Shown piece by piece: positions 11,855-20,470 of a DNA stretch of 64,000 bases; the first letter of the stretch is position 1; every line of letters begins with the position of its first letter. The notes beneath the pieces are model-generated. The model searched no databases. It was given only the letters and a program-made list of their open reading frames with translations, and had not been told where the DNA came from. The position numbers and the translations under genes are program-made. This stretch comes from Schaalia sp. 19OD2882 (GTDB taxonomy: Bacteria > Actinomycetota > Actinomycetes > Actinomycetales > Actinomycetaceae), in contig NZ_CP065521.1 in assembly GCF_018986735.1 (NCBI RefSeq), positions 2,108,001-2,172,000 on the forward strand. Direction: 5' to 3'.

Positions 11855-13587
11855 TCCGCCAACTCCTGTCCCTGTTGGACCGGACGCGTGCCGCGAAGAC
11901 CATGTTCGCGCTGCACCTGCTCGGAGGCGTCTTCCAAGGCGTTGCCCTGGCCCTCCTGGTCCCCTTCCTGGCGGGCTTCCTCACCGGCGCCCCGGATGTG
12001 CGCTGGTTCGGGGGCGTCCTGCTTGCCGTCGTGATCGCATTGGCGGCCTCGATCGCCGGCTCGGTCATCGCCTTCCGCGTCTCCTCCTTCGACCTGTGCG
12101 GAACCCTCATCCGCAAGGTGGGGCTGCGAGTCCAGGAACTGCCGCTGGGGTGGTTCCAGGCGGATTCGACCGGCAAGATCACGACGGCGACCTCGACGGG
12201 CATCTCCACCCTGTCCCACCTGCCCTCCATCGTCCTGCCCCAACTCGCATCGATGGGAGGGGCCTCCGCCGCCCTGTTCGTGGCCGCCTGCCTGTACGAC
12301 TGGCGGATGGGACTGTCACTCCTGGTCGCCGTCCCGGTCGCCGTCGTCGCCCTCGGACTCTTGAAGCGCACGGTCATCGTCGAGCACGAGGCGGAGGAGC
12401 AGGCGATGGAGGTCCTGTCCCAGCGGATCATCGAATTCTCACAGCTCCAGCCTGTTCTGCGCGCCACCGATTCCCTGAGACACGGCTGGACCCCGCTCGA
12501 AGACGCCTTGGCCCACGAACACCGCACGACAGATGATGCGGGCAAAGCGAAGGGACCTGCCGGTTTCCTCTTCCACACGGGCGTCGAGGCGGCCCTTGTC
12601 CTGGCGTTGGGGATCGGCGCCTTCGAATTGCTGGGCGGTTCCTTGTCTCCGACCGTCTTCGTGGCCCTGGCCCTCATGGCTGTACGTTTCGCCGAGCCGG
12701 TCGGGATGCTCGCCTTCTTCGTCGACCCCCTCCACCAGGGGCGAGTCGCCCTGGACCTCATCTCCTCGATCATCTTCGCCAAGACTCTGCCCGAACCCGA
12801 TGAAGACCGGGCCCAGACCCCGACCGCTCCCTTCGGGGCCCAGGTCGAGCGCGTCGACTTCGCCTATTCGCCGGACAAGCCCGTGCTCCACGACCTGTCC
12901 TTGGATCTTCCCGCGCAGTCGGTCACCGCCCTGGTCGGCCCCTCGGGCTGTGGCAAGTCGACCCTGCTGCGCCTGGTGGCGCGGTTCTGGGACGTGGACG
13001 CGGGCGCCATCGGCGTCGGTGGCGCCGACGTGCGCCAGGTTCCCCTCACCGATCTCATGGGGTCCATGTCCATGGTCTTCCAGGACGTGTACCTCTTCGA
13101 CACCTCCATCGAGGAGAATGTGCGCCTGGGACGGGAGGGCGCGTCGGAGGAGGAGGTCCGTCTGGCGGCCCGAAGGGCAGGACTCGACGAGGTCGTCGAA
13201 AGGCTGCCATTGGGATGGGACACGCCTGTGGGCGAGGGCGGTTCTGCCCTGTCGGGCGGCGAACGCCAGCGGGTGGCGCTGGCGCGCGCCTTCCTCAAGG
13301 ACTCGCCGGTTCTTCTGCTCGACGAGGTGACCAGCGCCCTGGACGGCATCAACGAGGCGTCGGTGACCGCCGCACTGGCCGAACTTTCGCAGGGACGAAC
13401 GGTCCTGGTCATCGCCCACCGCCTGTCGACCATCCGTCATGCCGACCGGATCGCCGTGTGCAACCGGGGTCGTGTCGAAGCCGTGGGCACCCACGAGCAG
13501 CTGTACGCCTCCAATGACACCTACCGTCAGTTCTGGCAGGACCAGTCCTGCGTGGAGCGCTGGCGGATCTCACGAGAGCAGGAGTGA
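11851..13587 (+). CDS. ABC transporter half-protein, exporter fold (membrane + ATPase), subunit 2
   Basis: 578 aa from ATG 11851, with GGGAGG about 8 bases upstream and an ATGA overlap with subunit 1. Membrane helices occupy residues 1-300. The ATPase has [36 protein letters not shown] and IAHRLSTI, so both catalytic Glu and His are present. Probable heterodimer partner of the previous product; the two most resemble YbtP/YbtQ-like siderophore transporters. Last gene of the five-gene operon, ending 4 bases from the convergent GH3 gene with no visible hairpin between. Confidence 0.85.
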   Translation: MIRQLLSLLDRTRAAKTMFALHLLGGVFQGVALALLVPFLAGFLTGAPDVRWFGGVLLAVVIALAASIAGSVIAFRVSSFDLCGTLIRKVGLRVQELPLGWFQADSTGKITTATSTGISTLSHLPSIVLPQLASMGGASAALFVAACLYDWRMGLSLLVAVPVAVVALGLLKRTVIVEHEAEEQAMEVLSQRIIEFSQLQPVLRATDSLRHGWTPLEDALAHEHRTTDDAGKAKGPAGFLFHTGVEAALVLALGIGAFELLGGSLSPTVFVALALMAVRFAEPVGMLAFFVDPLHQGRVALDLISSIIFAKTLPEPDEDRAQTPTAPFGAQVERVDFAYSPDKPVLHDLSLDLPAQSVTALVGPSGCGKSTLLRLVARFWDVDAGAIGVGGADVRQVPLTDLMGSMSMVFQDVYLFDTSIEENVRLGREGASEEEVRLAARRAGLDEVVERLPLGWDTPVGEGGSALSGGERQRVALARAFLKDSPVLLLDEVTSALDGINEASVTAALAELSQGRTVLVIAHRLSTIRHADRIAVCNRGRVEAVGTHEQLYASNDTYRQFWQDQSCVERWRISREQE

Positions 13588-13591
13588 GCCG

Positions 13592-16498
13592 TCACGCCTT
13601 CCGGCCGGAGTCCACAGCGAGTGTCCTCGCACGCCCCCGGAAGCGGCGCAGGGCCACGACGAACGGGGCCACGGCAACCAGGGTGAGCACGGCCGCGCCG
13701 ATCCACGCGATCCACTCCCACAGGAGCATCGGGTCGTCCGGCGTGCCCTTCTCGTACACCCACGAGTTGGCCGCCGTGTACAAGATGTTGTGGCAGGCGG
13801 TGCGCATGGCGATCACCGACGTGGCCGAGAAGTCGGTGACGTAGTTCGTCGTCTTGACCGTGGCCAGCATGAGGTCGTTGCCACCGCGGATCGACTGGTC
13901 GGCCATCTGGTACCCGTAGGTGCCGAAGTAGTCGGTCAGGACCGTTCCACGGAAGCCCCACTCGTCACGAAGGACGGTGTTGAGCAGCTCCGGCATGGCA
14001 CCGGCGTAGGTGTTGCCGATGTAGTTGAAGGCCGACATGACGGCGGTCGCACCACCGTCCTTGACGGACTCTTCAAAGGGTACGAAGTAGAGTTCGCGCA
14101 TCGACTGCTCACTGGCCCATGTGGCCAGCTTGAAGTTCCTGCCGTTCTCCTGCTCGTTCAGGGCGAAGTGCTTGATGTAGGCGTACACGCCCTCGTCCTG
14201 GACGGCCTTGACCATTGTCGCGGCGATGCGAGCCGACAGGACCGGGTCCTCGGAGTTGTACTCGAAGTTGCGTCCCGAATAGGGGTTGCGGTGCAGGTTC
14301 ATGGCCGGCGCGTACCAGCCCGAGACCCCCATTTCCTTGGCCATGACGACGATCGCCTTGCCGTACTGGTCGGCGATGTCCACGTTGAAGGAGGCCGCCA
14401 CCGCCATTTCCACCGGCAGGGCGATGGATCCGACACCGGTGAAGTTGTTCTTCAGGGCCATCGGGCCGTCCACGTCAAGGTTCTGGACTTTGCCGATGGA
14501 AGGCACCGCAGTGGTCTGGTAGCCACCGTTGGCGATGAGCTCATTCATCTCCTCCACGGTGAGTCGGTCCAGCAGCTGGTCCCATTTCGGGTCCTCCCAG
14601 GCGGCACCGTGCAGGTCCGCCAGGACGATCTCTCCCGCCGCCCCGGTGGTCGGCATGGTGTCGGAGTCCTTGTCGAACTTCTTCGGGTCGTAGTTGACCT
14701 GGCTGTAGAAGGAGTCGACATATTCCTCCGGCAGGGCGAAGTCGGTGGGGGCCGCCGTGGCCGCCGCCGCGTTGGCGAAGTGGTCGGCGCGTGAGAGGTA
14801 GGTGAATTCCCCGCGGGCCCGGTCGAAGTGGTTGGTGGCGGCGACCTTGTCGCCATTGTGGGTGCGATCGGCGCTGTCGTAAGTGATGGTCCGGGCCAGG
14901 TCCAGATCCTTGCCGACGATCACCGTGTGCGAGTCGGAGCGCAGCGAGATCACGTAGCGCCCTGCCTCCAGCACCCACGCCTTCGCCCTCCGGTCGTCGT
15001 AGGAGGCCATGTCGCCCTCGTCCCATGACAGGGTGAGCGTCTCGGAGGCGCCCGGCTCCAGCTTCTCGGTCTTGTCGAAGGCCAGCAGGTTCACTGCGGA
15101 CTTCTCGATGCCGCCATTGGTGTAGGGCGGAGTGTGGTAGATCTCGACGACGTCCTTGCCGGCCACCGTGCCGGTGTTGGTCACCGTCACCTCCACCGAG
15201 ACCTTCCCGTCTGCGCGCTCGAGGTCCCCCATCGTCTGTTCGAAGGTCGTGTAGCTCAGGCCGTGACCGAAGGGGTAGACGACCTCCTTGTCGTAGTCGA
15301 TGGCGCCTTCGACGGCTGCGGTTTCGTACCAGCGGTAGCCGACGTAGATGCCTTCCACGTAGTTGACGAAGGAGGCCCGCTGCAGGGTCTTGCGCACCGG
15401 GTGGGTGTAGTCGTGCTGGGACAGGTTCGTGTACATGAAGCTGCCGAAGTTCTTCGAGGTCGGGGTCTTCGTCGTGTCCGCCACGAAGGTGTCAGTGGTC
15501 CTGGCCGAGGGGTTGACCTCACCGTCGAGGATCTTTCCGAGGGCCTTGAAACCCACCTGCCCCGGTGGGATGGCCCACACGATTGCGTCGATCTGCGGGT
15601 CGGCCTCGAGGTCGCCGAGTTCGAAGACGTTGGCACCGTTGTAGACGACGATCACGGTCTCGGAGTTCTTCTTTGCCAAGTCGATCATGTCGCGCTCGGA
15701 GCGCGACAGGGACAGGTATCCCTGACCGGCCTCGAAGTCCTTGTACTGTGTGGAGTTCTCCTTGTAGGAGTAGGCGGGCTGCTCCTCGATCTGTCCGACC
15801 ATGTCCCACGGAAGGTCGAAGCCCTCACCGCCGGATCGCGAGATGGTGACGATGGAGGTCTTGGAGTGGGACTGCACCGAGGTCAGGAGCTTTTGCGGGT
15901 ACGAGGCCGCCGCTGGCTCGGGCAGGGTCCACTCCGCCTTGGCGATGGCGATGGCGATGTCGGGTCGGTCGCTGCGGTAGGTCGTGTAGAAGTCGATGAG
16001 GGCCTGGTTGGTCTGGAAGCCGGCCTCCTGCAGGCCTTCGAGCAGGGTGACCTTGTCATGGTTCTCCGACATGGCGCCCGATCCGGTGCCGCCGTAGACG
16101 GGGTTGGTGGAGGCCCATCCGAAGGTGTTGACTGCCGAGCCCTTTTCCAGGGGCAGTGCCCCGCCCTCGTTCTTGAGGAGCACCATGCCTTCCTCGGCGA
16201 TGGAGGCGCCGAGGTCGTTCATGTGTGCGACGGTGGCATCCGACAGGACGCCGTCGCCGGAAGCGAGGTTCAGGGTGTTGCGAAGGCCTCCGTAGAGCAT
16301 CGACATGACGGAGACGACGGCGACGAGCATCATCGCGATCCACGTCGTCGAGCGTACGAACTTGCGTGTGCGGGGCACACGCCCCCGCGCTGCAATGGTG
16401 ACGACCAGTGCCAGGACCAGCGCCACTCCCAAGACGATGAGCGGGACCTGCAACGATTCCACCATTGCCAGGACGTCGCTCCATTCGATCTCGAGCAT
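13592..16498 (-). CDS. Membrane-anchored glycoside hydrolase family 3 with permuted domains
   Basis: 968 aa from ATG 16498 (AGAGGTGG 5 bases upstream; a GTG 9 bases earlier is less likely). Two hydrophobic segments near residues 15-70 and one near the C-terminus (WIAWIGAAVLTLVAVAPFVVAL) bracket the enzyme. Domain order is unusual. The GH3 C-terminal sandwich comes first (GMVLLKNEGGALPL), then a fibronectin-III-like part (YPFGHGLSYTTFE, VTVTNTGTVAGKD), then the TIM-barrel domain (RNPYSGRNFEYNSEDP, KHFALNEQE). The likely nucleophile Asp is in VLTDYFG. Permuted GH3 beta-glucosidases are known; the substrate here is unknown. It probably trims sugars at the outer face of the membrane. Confidence 0.85.
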   Translation of the reverse strand: MLEIEWSDVLAMVESLQVPLIVLGVALVLALVVTIAARGRVPRTRKFVRSTTWIAMMLVAVVSVMSMLYGGLRNTLNLASGDGVLSDATVAHMNDLGASIAEEGMVLLKNEGGALPLEKGSAVNTFGWASTNPVYGGTGSGAMSENHDKVTLLEGLQEAGFQTNQALIDFYTTYRSDRPDIAIAIAKAEWTLPEPAAASYPQKLLTSVQSHSKTSIVTISRSGGEGFDLPWDMVGQIEEQPAYSYKENSTQYKDFEAGQGYLSLSRSERDMIDLAKKNSETVIVVYNGANVFELGDLEADPQIDAIVWAIPPGQVGFKALGKILDGEVNPSARTTDTFVADTTKTPTSKNFGSFMYTNLSQHDYTHPVRKTLQRASFVNYVEGIYVGYRWYETAAVEGAIDYDKEVVYPFGHGLSYTTFEQTMGDLERADGKVSVEVTVTNTGTVAGKDVVEIYHTPPYTNGGIEKSAVNLLAFDKTEKLEPGASETLTLSWDEGDMASYDDRRAKAWVLEAGRYVISLRSDSHTVIVGKDLDLARTITYDSADRTHNGDKVAATNHFDRARGEFTYLSRADHFANAAAATAAPTDFALPEEYVDSFYSQVNYDPKKFDKDSDTMPTTGAAGEIVLADLHGAAWEDPKWDQLLDRLTVEEMNELIANGGYQTTAVPSIGKVQNLDVDGPMALKNNFTGVGSIALPVEMAVAASFNVDIADQYGKAIVVMAKEMGVSGWYAPAMNLHRNPYSGRNFEYNSEDPVLSARIAATMVKAVQDEGVYAYIKHFALNEQENGRNFKLATWASEQSMRELYFVPFEESVKDGGATAVMSAFNYIGNTYAGAMPELLNTVLRDEWGFRGTVLTDYFGTYGYQMADQSIRGGNDLMLATVKTTNYVTDFSATSVIAMRTACHNILYTAANSWVYEKGTPDDPMLLWEWIAWIGAAVLTLVAVAPFVVALRRFRGRARTLAVDSGRKA

Positions 16499-16631
16499 CA
16501 GGACCACCTCTCCGTGAATCGGGGAGCACCACCTCGTGCTCCTGCTTCACTTCGCAGGATGCCCCGTCTCCCTGGTGAGCGGCACCACACATGGACAAGC
16601 TGTCGCTTTCCACGCAGTCAGGACGGAGCGC

Positions 16632-19520
16632 TCAGGGGCGGCCTCGTTCGAGGATCTGCGTCAAGCGCTCGTGCTCGCAGCACACATCCGCATCCTCGCT
16701 CCACCGGACCAGGATCGGGGCGGCCTCCTCCAGCAGACGACGGGCGTCCTCCCGAGCACCCGGTCGCTCGCGCCCCAGCAGCAACACCCGTGCCGCCACC
16801 AGAAGGATCCGCAGCTCCCGGTCTGCGTCCCCGGTTTCCCGGAAGCCCGCGAGCGCGCGCTCGGCGCGAGCCAGGCCCTCGTCCTCCTCGCCGCAGGCCA
16901 GCAGGCACTGCGAGCGCGTCGCCTCCACATGGGACAGCTCCCACAGGGGCGAGAAGTCGGAGCCCTGCTCCACCTCCATCTTGCGCACCAGGCCTTCCGC
17001 CTGGTCCAGCAGGTCGCGGATCCGGTCCAGGCGTTCACGCGCCAAGTGCAGGGTCGGCTGCGAGGACAGGTCCATGGCGGCGCTGAGCAGGTACCTTTCG
17101 CGCGTGAACTGCGAGCGCAGGTCCTCCCCCTGTTCGAGGGCGGCGCACTGCTGCATGAGCTCAGAAGCCTGGTCGAAGTCACCCAGCCCGCGCGCCGCCG
17201 CCCCCGCCTTCTCCAGGCAGTACTGCTGGGTCTCGGTCTCGCCGCGCTCGCCGCGCGCACGCGCACACTCCAACGCCAGGGGCAGCAGCGACTCGTCCTC
17301 CTCCAATTCGACGAAGAGGGTCAACAGCGAGGTGCGCAATCTCAGTCGCAGTTCCGCGTAGCGCGGACCCCGGCAGTGTTCCAGGCAGGTCTCCAACACC
17401 TCTGCGGCCTCCATCGTCCGCCCGCTGTTGGCCAGGAGTCGAACCAGCAGCTGCATGTCGGCCAGGACGAACGGGACCCTGCCTGCCGCGCCGTAGAGGT
17501 TGACGATCTCGCGCAGGCTGTGGATGGCCTCCTCCTTGAAGCCGTGACTGGCACTGATGTTGGCGAGTGCCCGGTTGGCGCCCAGGAAGACCGACATGGG
17601 CACGGTCTCGAAGCTCATCAGCAGGGCGTCCAGCCTCTGGCAGGCCCCCAGGACATCGCCCATCACGGCTCGCACCATCTCCACGCCGGTGAGGGCGCGT
17701 GCCTCGTGGAGTCGGTCGGGGTCACCGGCCACGGCGACGAGGGCGCGGGTGGCGTCCTCGCACAGGGCGATTGCCTCCGCCGCCAGGGTCTCATCACGCC
17801 ATTGGGTGGGCGGCCACGTGAGCAGGACGGACGCCAGCGCGATCTCGCGCAGTTCCTGCTCAGCGCAGTACTGGTCCAGCCGGGTGCGCAATTGGCGGAC
17901 CAGGTCGACCGCCGTGGCAACGAGTGGCGGCCACGCGTCCTGGTCCCCCGACGGTGCGAGCGTGGCCTCGGCCATGAACAGCTGGACACGGTCGAAGAGG
18001 GTCGCCGGGTCGGTGCTCTCCATGTCGACAAGGTCCCTCATCGCCTGGAGGTGCCCTTCGGCCGACGTCGCATCGGCCAAGGCGTGGAAGGCGTTGACGG
18101 CGCACGCGTGCGCGTCCACGGCCACTTCGGAGGGCACGTCCTGGTCGAGGAGTTCGACCATTGCGTCCCATCCGGCGCCCGCCCGGTCCCTGTCGGCCCG
18201 CAACGCGTGGAAGGAACGCTCTGCGATCGCCTCGGCCAAGTCCTTAGGGTGGGTCGGCGCAACGGGGCGGGCCGATCCGCTCCACGGCAGTCGCGGCCCG
18301 TGGGAGCCTGGGGAGGCGGGCGACGAGGGCGCATTCGCACTGCCATTTCCCGGTGGGGCCGGGGCCGCCGGAACCTCGAAGAACTCGACCGTGTCCTCGC
18401 CGCGGTCGGGGTCCAGGGGGCGAGTCGACATGGTGCGCCCGATGCGACTGGACACGACGGTGTTGCCGTTGCGGCGGTCGAAGTCAGCCGCAATCACGCA
18501 GGCCCACCGACGCAGGGCCTCTGCGGCCTCGGCAATGGTGGAGCCCGCCCCGACCTCGTGACCGGGGCTGAAGACCTCGTGCGCGGGCAGGTCCACCCCC
18601 AGGAGCTCCTCCCCCGCCCCGGCCTCGACCAAGGACTCCAGAAGGGCCGTGGCCGGGGCCAGGAAGGCGAGCAGATGAGCGACCTGGAAGATGCGGTTCG
18701 TCCACGACCCGTGCGCGCGCAGGACCGCGAGTCCGCGGCGCAGGCGCCCCGAGACCACCAGGTACGTCAGGTGGTCGCCGATCTGCCCGATGTGACGCTC
18801 CTGGGCGCGGTGACGTCGGTAGGCGGCCACATGCGTGCGCCAGGCCTCTTCCCGCCTGCCGAGTCGTTCCATGGAGGCTGCCACCAGGGCCTGGACCCTG
18901 GCGGGCTGCTCCTTGCAGCCGAGCTGGCCCGTGAGGATCGGGGAGGCGACCGCCAACGCGGCCTCGTCCTGCCCTTGGTCGATGAACCACTGGATCTCCC
19001 GCTCCGGGTCGCAGGCTTCGCAGTCGGAGCGGTCATCACGTGGAGCGGCCCGCCATGCCACGAGTTCTCGTTCGCGGCGCTCCTCCTCGCCCAGGTGCCG
19101 CGCGGAGCGCACACGTGTCCCGTGAACCGCGTGCATCGACTTGCCCTGCGCGCGGTACTCACGTTCCATGTCCTGCTCCAGGGCGTGGACCTGTTCAGCC
19201 GACACGCGGGGAGAAGCGGCGGCGATGGTGACGGCGCTCTTGAAGTACCACAGGATCGACGCCACTGAATGGTCGGGCACCACTTCGGGGGTGGTCCGCA
19301 AGGTGTGCAGGCACCACGCGAAAGGAGCCAGCGCCTTCTCCGCCTCTGCGGAGAAGACGTAGGCGCGCACCAGTGCAAGACGGGCGTCGACTGCCAGCGC
19401 CTTTTCGCCCAACTCGTCTGCGGCCAACACGGCGCGTGAGAGCAGGTCGAAGGTCGGCGCCTCATTGGGCATGGTCAGTCCCTGTGCGATGGCGGAACGG
19501 ATCTCGTCGGCGTTGTCCAT
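16632..19520 (-). CDS. Large helical-repeat (TPR-like) protein of the Hsp90/YbjN operon
   Basis: 962 aa, function unknown. Ala/Leu/Glu-rich paired helices spaced about 35-40 residues recur throughout, e.g. LSRAVLAADELGEKALAVDARLA and MEAAEVLETCLEH, typical of TPR-like solenoids. A Pro/Ser/Gly-rich stretch (PASPGSHGPRLPWSG) near residue 420 splits the protein into two helical halves. There is no signal peptide or membrane segment, so it is probably cytoplasmic. The ATG lies 3 bases after the YbjN-B stop codon. TPR proteins are classical Hsp90 partners in eukaryotes, which makes the upstream Hsp90-like gene notable; a direct link is inference. Confidence 0.7.
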   Translation of the reverse strand: MDNADEIRSAIAQGLTMPNEAPTFDLLSRAVLAADELGEKALAVDARLALVRAYVFSAEAEKALAPFAWCLHTLRTTPEVVPDHSVASILWYFKSAVTIAAASPRVSAEQVHALEQDMEREYRAQGKSMHAVHGTRVRSARHLGEEERRERELVAWRAAPRDDRSDCEACDPEREIQWFIDQGQDEAALAVASPILTGQLGCKEQPARVQALVAASMERLGRREEAWRTHVAAYRRHRAQERHIGQIGDHLTYLVVSGRLRRGLAVLRAHGSWTNRIFQVAHLLAFLAPATALLESLVEAGAGEELLGVDLPAHEVFSPGHEVGAGSTIAEAAEALRRWACVIAADFDRRNGNTVVSSRIGRTMSTRPLDPDRGEDTVEFFEVPAAPAPPGNGSANAPSSPASPGSHGPRLPWSGSARPVAPTHPKDLAEAIAERSFHALRADRDRAGAGWDAMVELLDQDVPSEVAVDAHACAVNAFHALADATSAEGHLQAMRDLVDMESTDPATLFDRVQLFMAEATLAPSGDQDAWPPLVATAVDLVRQLRTRLDQYCAEQELREIALASVLLTWPPTQWRDETLAAEAIALCEDATRALVAVAGDPDRLHEARALTGVEMVRAVMGDVLGACQRLDALLMSFETVPMSVFLGANRALANISASHGFKEEAIHSLREIVNLYGAAGRVPFVLADMQLLVRLLANSGRTMEAAEVLETCLEHCRGPRYAELRLRLRTSLLTLFVELEEDESLLPLALECARARGERGETETQQYCLEKAGAAARGLGDFDQASELMQQCAALEQGEDLRSQFTRERYLLSAAMDLSSQPTLHLARERLDRIRDLLDQAEGLVRKMEVEQGSDFSPLWELSHVEATRSQCLLACGEEDEGLARAERALAGFRETGDADRELRILLVAARVLLLGRERPGAREDARRLLEEAAPILVRWSEDADVCCEHERLTQILERGRP

Positions 19521-19523
19521 CCT

Positions 19524-20015
19524 TCACTCCCCTTCCCTGCGAGCGGCCGCGCGAGCATTGGAACGCAGCAGGTCCACGAAGGCGTCGCGGACCCTGCCGA
19601 CCTGCGAGATCCAGTCGTTGACCAGCATGTAGAACTGCGTGTCCGACATGCCTCCGGTGGCCACCTGCCAACACTGGAGCTCCAGGACCTCCGCGTCGGG
19701 GCCGATCTGCGGGGCCTTGCGAATGCCGATGAGCGGCCACTGGTGCTCCACGGCTTGTCGGCGCAGGAACTCGCGCCCCTCCGGGATGGTCGTGAAGCCC
19801 TCCTCGCCGAGCACTGACCGCACCATGGCCAGGCGCCCCTGGGGGCCGAGGACGATGTCGTAGTCATGTCCCCCCAGGTGGAGGAGGAACACCGTGCCGG
19901 CCTCGGTGTGTTCGACCTGGACCTGTGGGTCCGCGGAGCCCAGCAGGGCCTTCAGGCGCTCCTCGGTCAGCGGCGGGGCGACCTCCTCCGAGGGTTTCCT
20001 CCACCATGGGATCAT
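19524..20015 (-). CDS. YbjN-domain protein B
   Basis: 163 aa from ATG 20015, the frame's first good start; the ATG overlaps the previous stop (ATGA). It begins MIPWWRKPSEEVAPPLTEERL. The body looks like a YbjN/T3SS-chaperone-like fold: alternating strands (GTVFLLHLGGHDYDIVL, LQCWQVATGGM) and a final helix MLVNDWISQVGRVRDAFVDLL. YbjN proteins are often described as sensory or co-factor-like, without a known reaction. Translationally coupled to YbjN-A, and the helical-repeat gene follows after 3 bases. Confidence 0.65.
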   Translation of the reverse strand: MIPWWRKPSEEVAPPLTEERLKALLGSADPQVQVEHTEAGTVFLLHLGGHDYDIVLGPQGRLAMVRSVLGEEGFTTIPEGREFLRRQAVEHQWPLIGIRKAPQIGPDAEVLELQCWQVATGGMSDTQFYMLVNDWISQVGRVRDAFVDLLRSNARAAARREGE

Positions 20016-20443
20016 CGGCGTTCCTCCACGATCGTCGAAATGGCGCGGGTCGTGCGCATGCGGCCCTCCTGCAGGGCGCGCAGGGCGTCGCACAGGGCGG
20101 TGTCGAGTTGGACGTCGCTGAGCCCTGCCGCCACATTCACCGTGACATCCACCGTCATGGGGGTGCGGGGCAGGGGTTCCCTGCTCTGCAGGACGGCGCG
20201 GGTCGACCACAGCTGCGTGTCGGACTGGCGGATGGCGTCGGCCAGGTCCTCGACGGGCAGGTTGTCGGTTTCGACCTCCTCGGTGGTGCGCAGGACCATG
20301 ACCTGGTCGGTCAGGGCGTGGACGAGGACGGCCCGGCCCTCGGGGTCCAGTGTGACCGCACCGTCCTCCCAGGCGGTGGCGATGTCGTGGGTGCCGGCCC
20401 AGTGCAGGACCCTGGCGATGGTCACTCGCGGTAGTCGAGACAT
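20012..20443 (-). CDS. YbjN-domain protein A
   Basis: 143 aa from ATG 20443; a GTG 9 bases upstream is possible. It has the same general layout as its neighbour, with strands AVLVHALTDQVMVLRT and MTVDVTVNVAAGL and a C-terminal helix QLDTALCDALRALQEGR. Two adjacent YbjN-like genes suggest a heterodimer. It starts 27 bases after the Hsp90-like gene and overlaps the next by ATGA, so all four genes are probably one transcript. The family call rests on fold pattern and neighbours, not strong motifs. Confidence 0.55.
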   Translation of the reverse strand: MSRLPRVTIARVLHWAGTHDIATAWEDGAVTLDPEGRAVLVHALTDQVMVLRTTEEVETDNLPVEDLADAIRQSDTQLWSTRAVLQSREPLPRTPMTVDVTVNVAAGLSDVQLDTALCDALRALQEGRMRTTRAISTIVEERR

Positions 20444-20470
20444 GTGCCCCACGTTACAGGCTGAGGCCGG

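Noticed and set aside
6953..13587. Cobalt/nickel (Cbi/Nik) importer
   Set aside because: The S component is not CbiM/NikM-like (no HMPDG-type metal-binding N-terminus), and the exporter-fold genes do not belong to such loci.
13588..13591. Terminator between the convergent ABC and GH3 genes
   Set aside because: Only four bases separate the stops and no hairpin is centred there.
16632..19520. LuxR/AfsR-type regulator with TPR tail
   Set aside because: No HTH, Walker motifs or NB-ARC segment is visible; only helical repeats.
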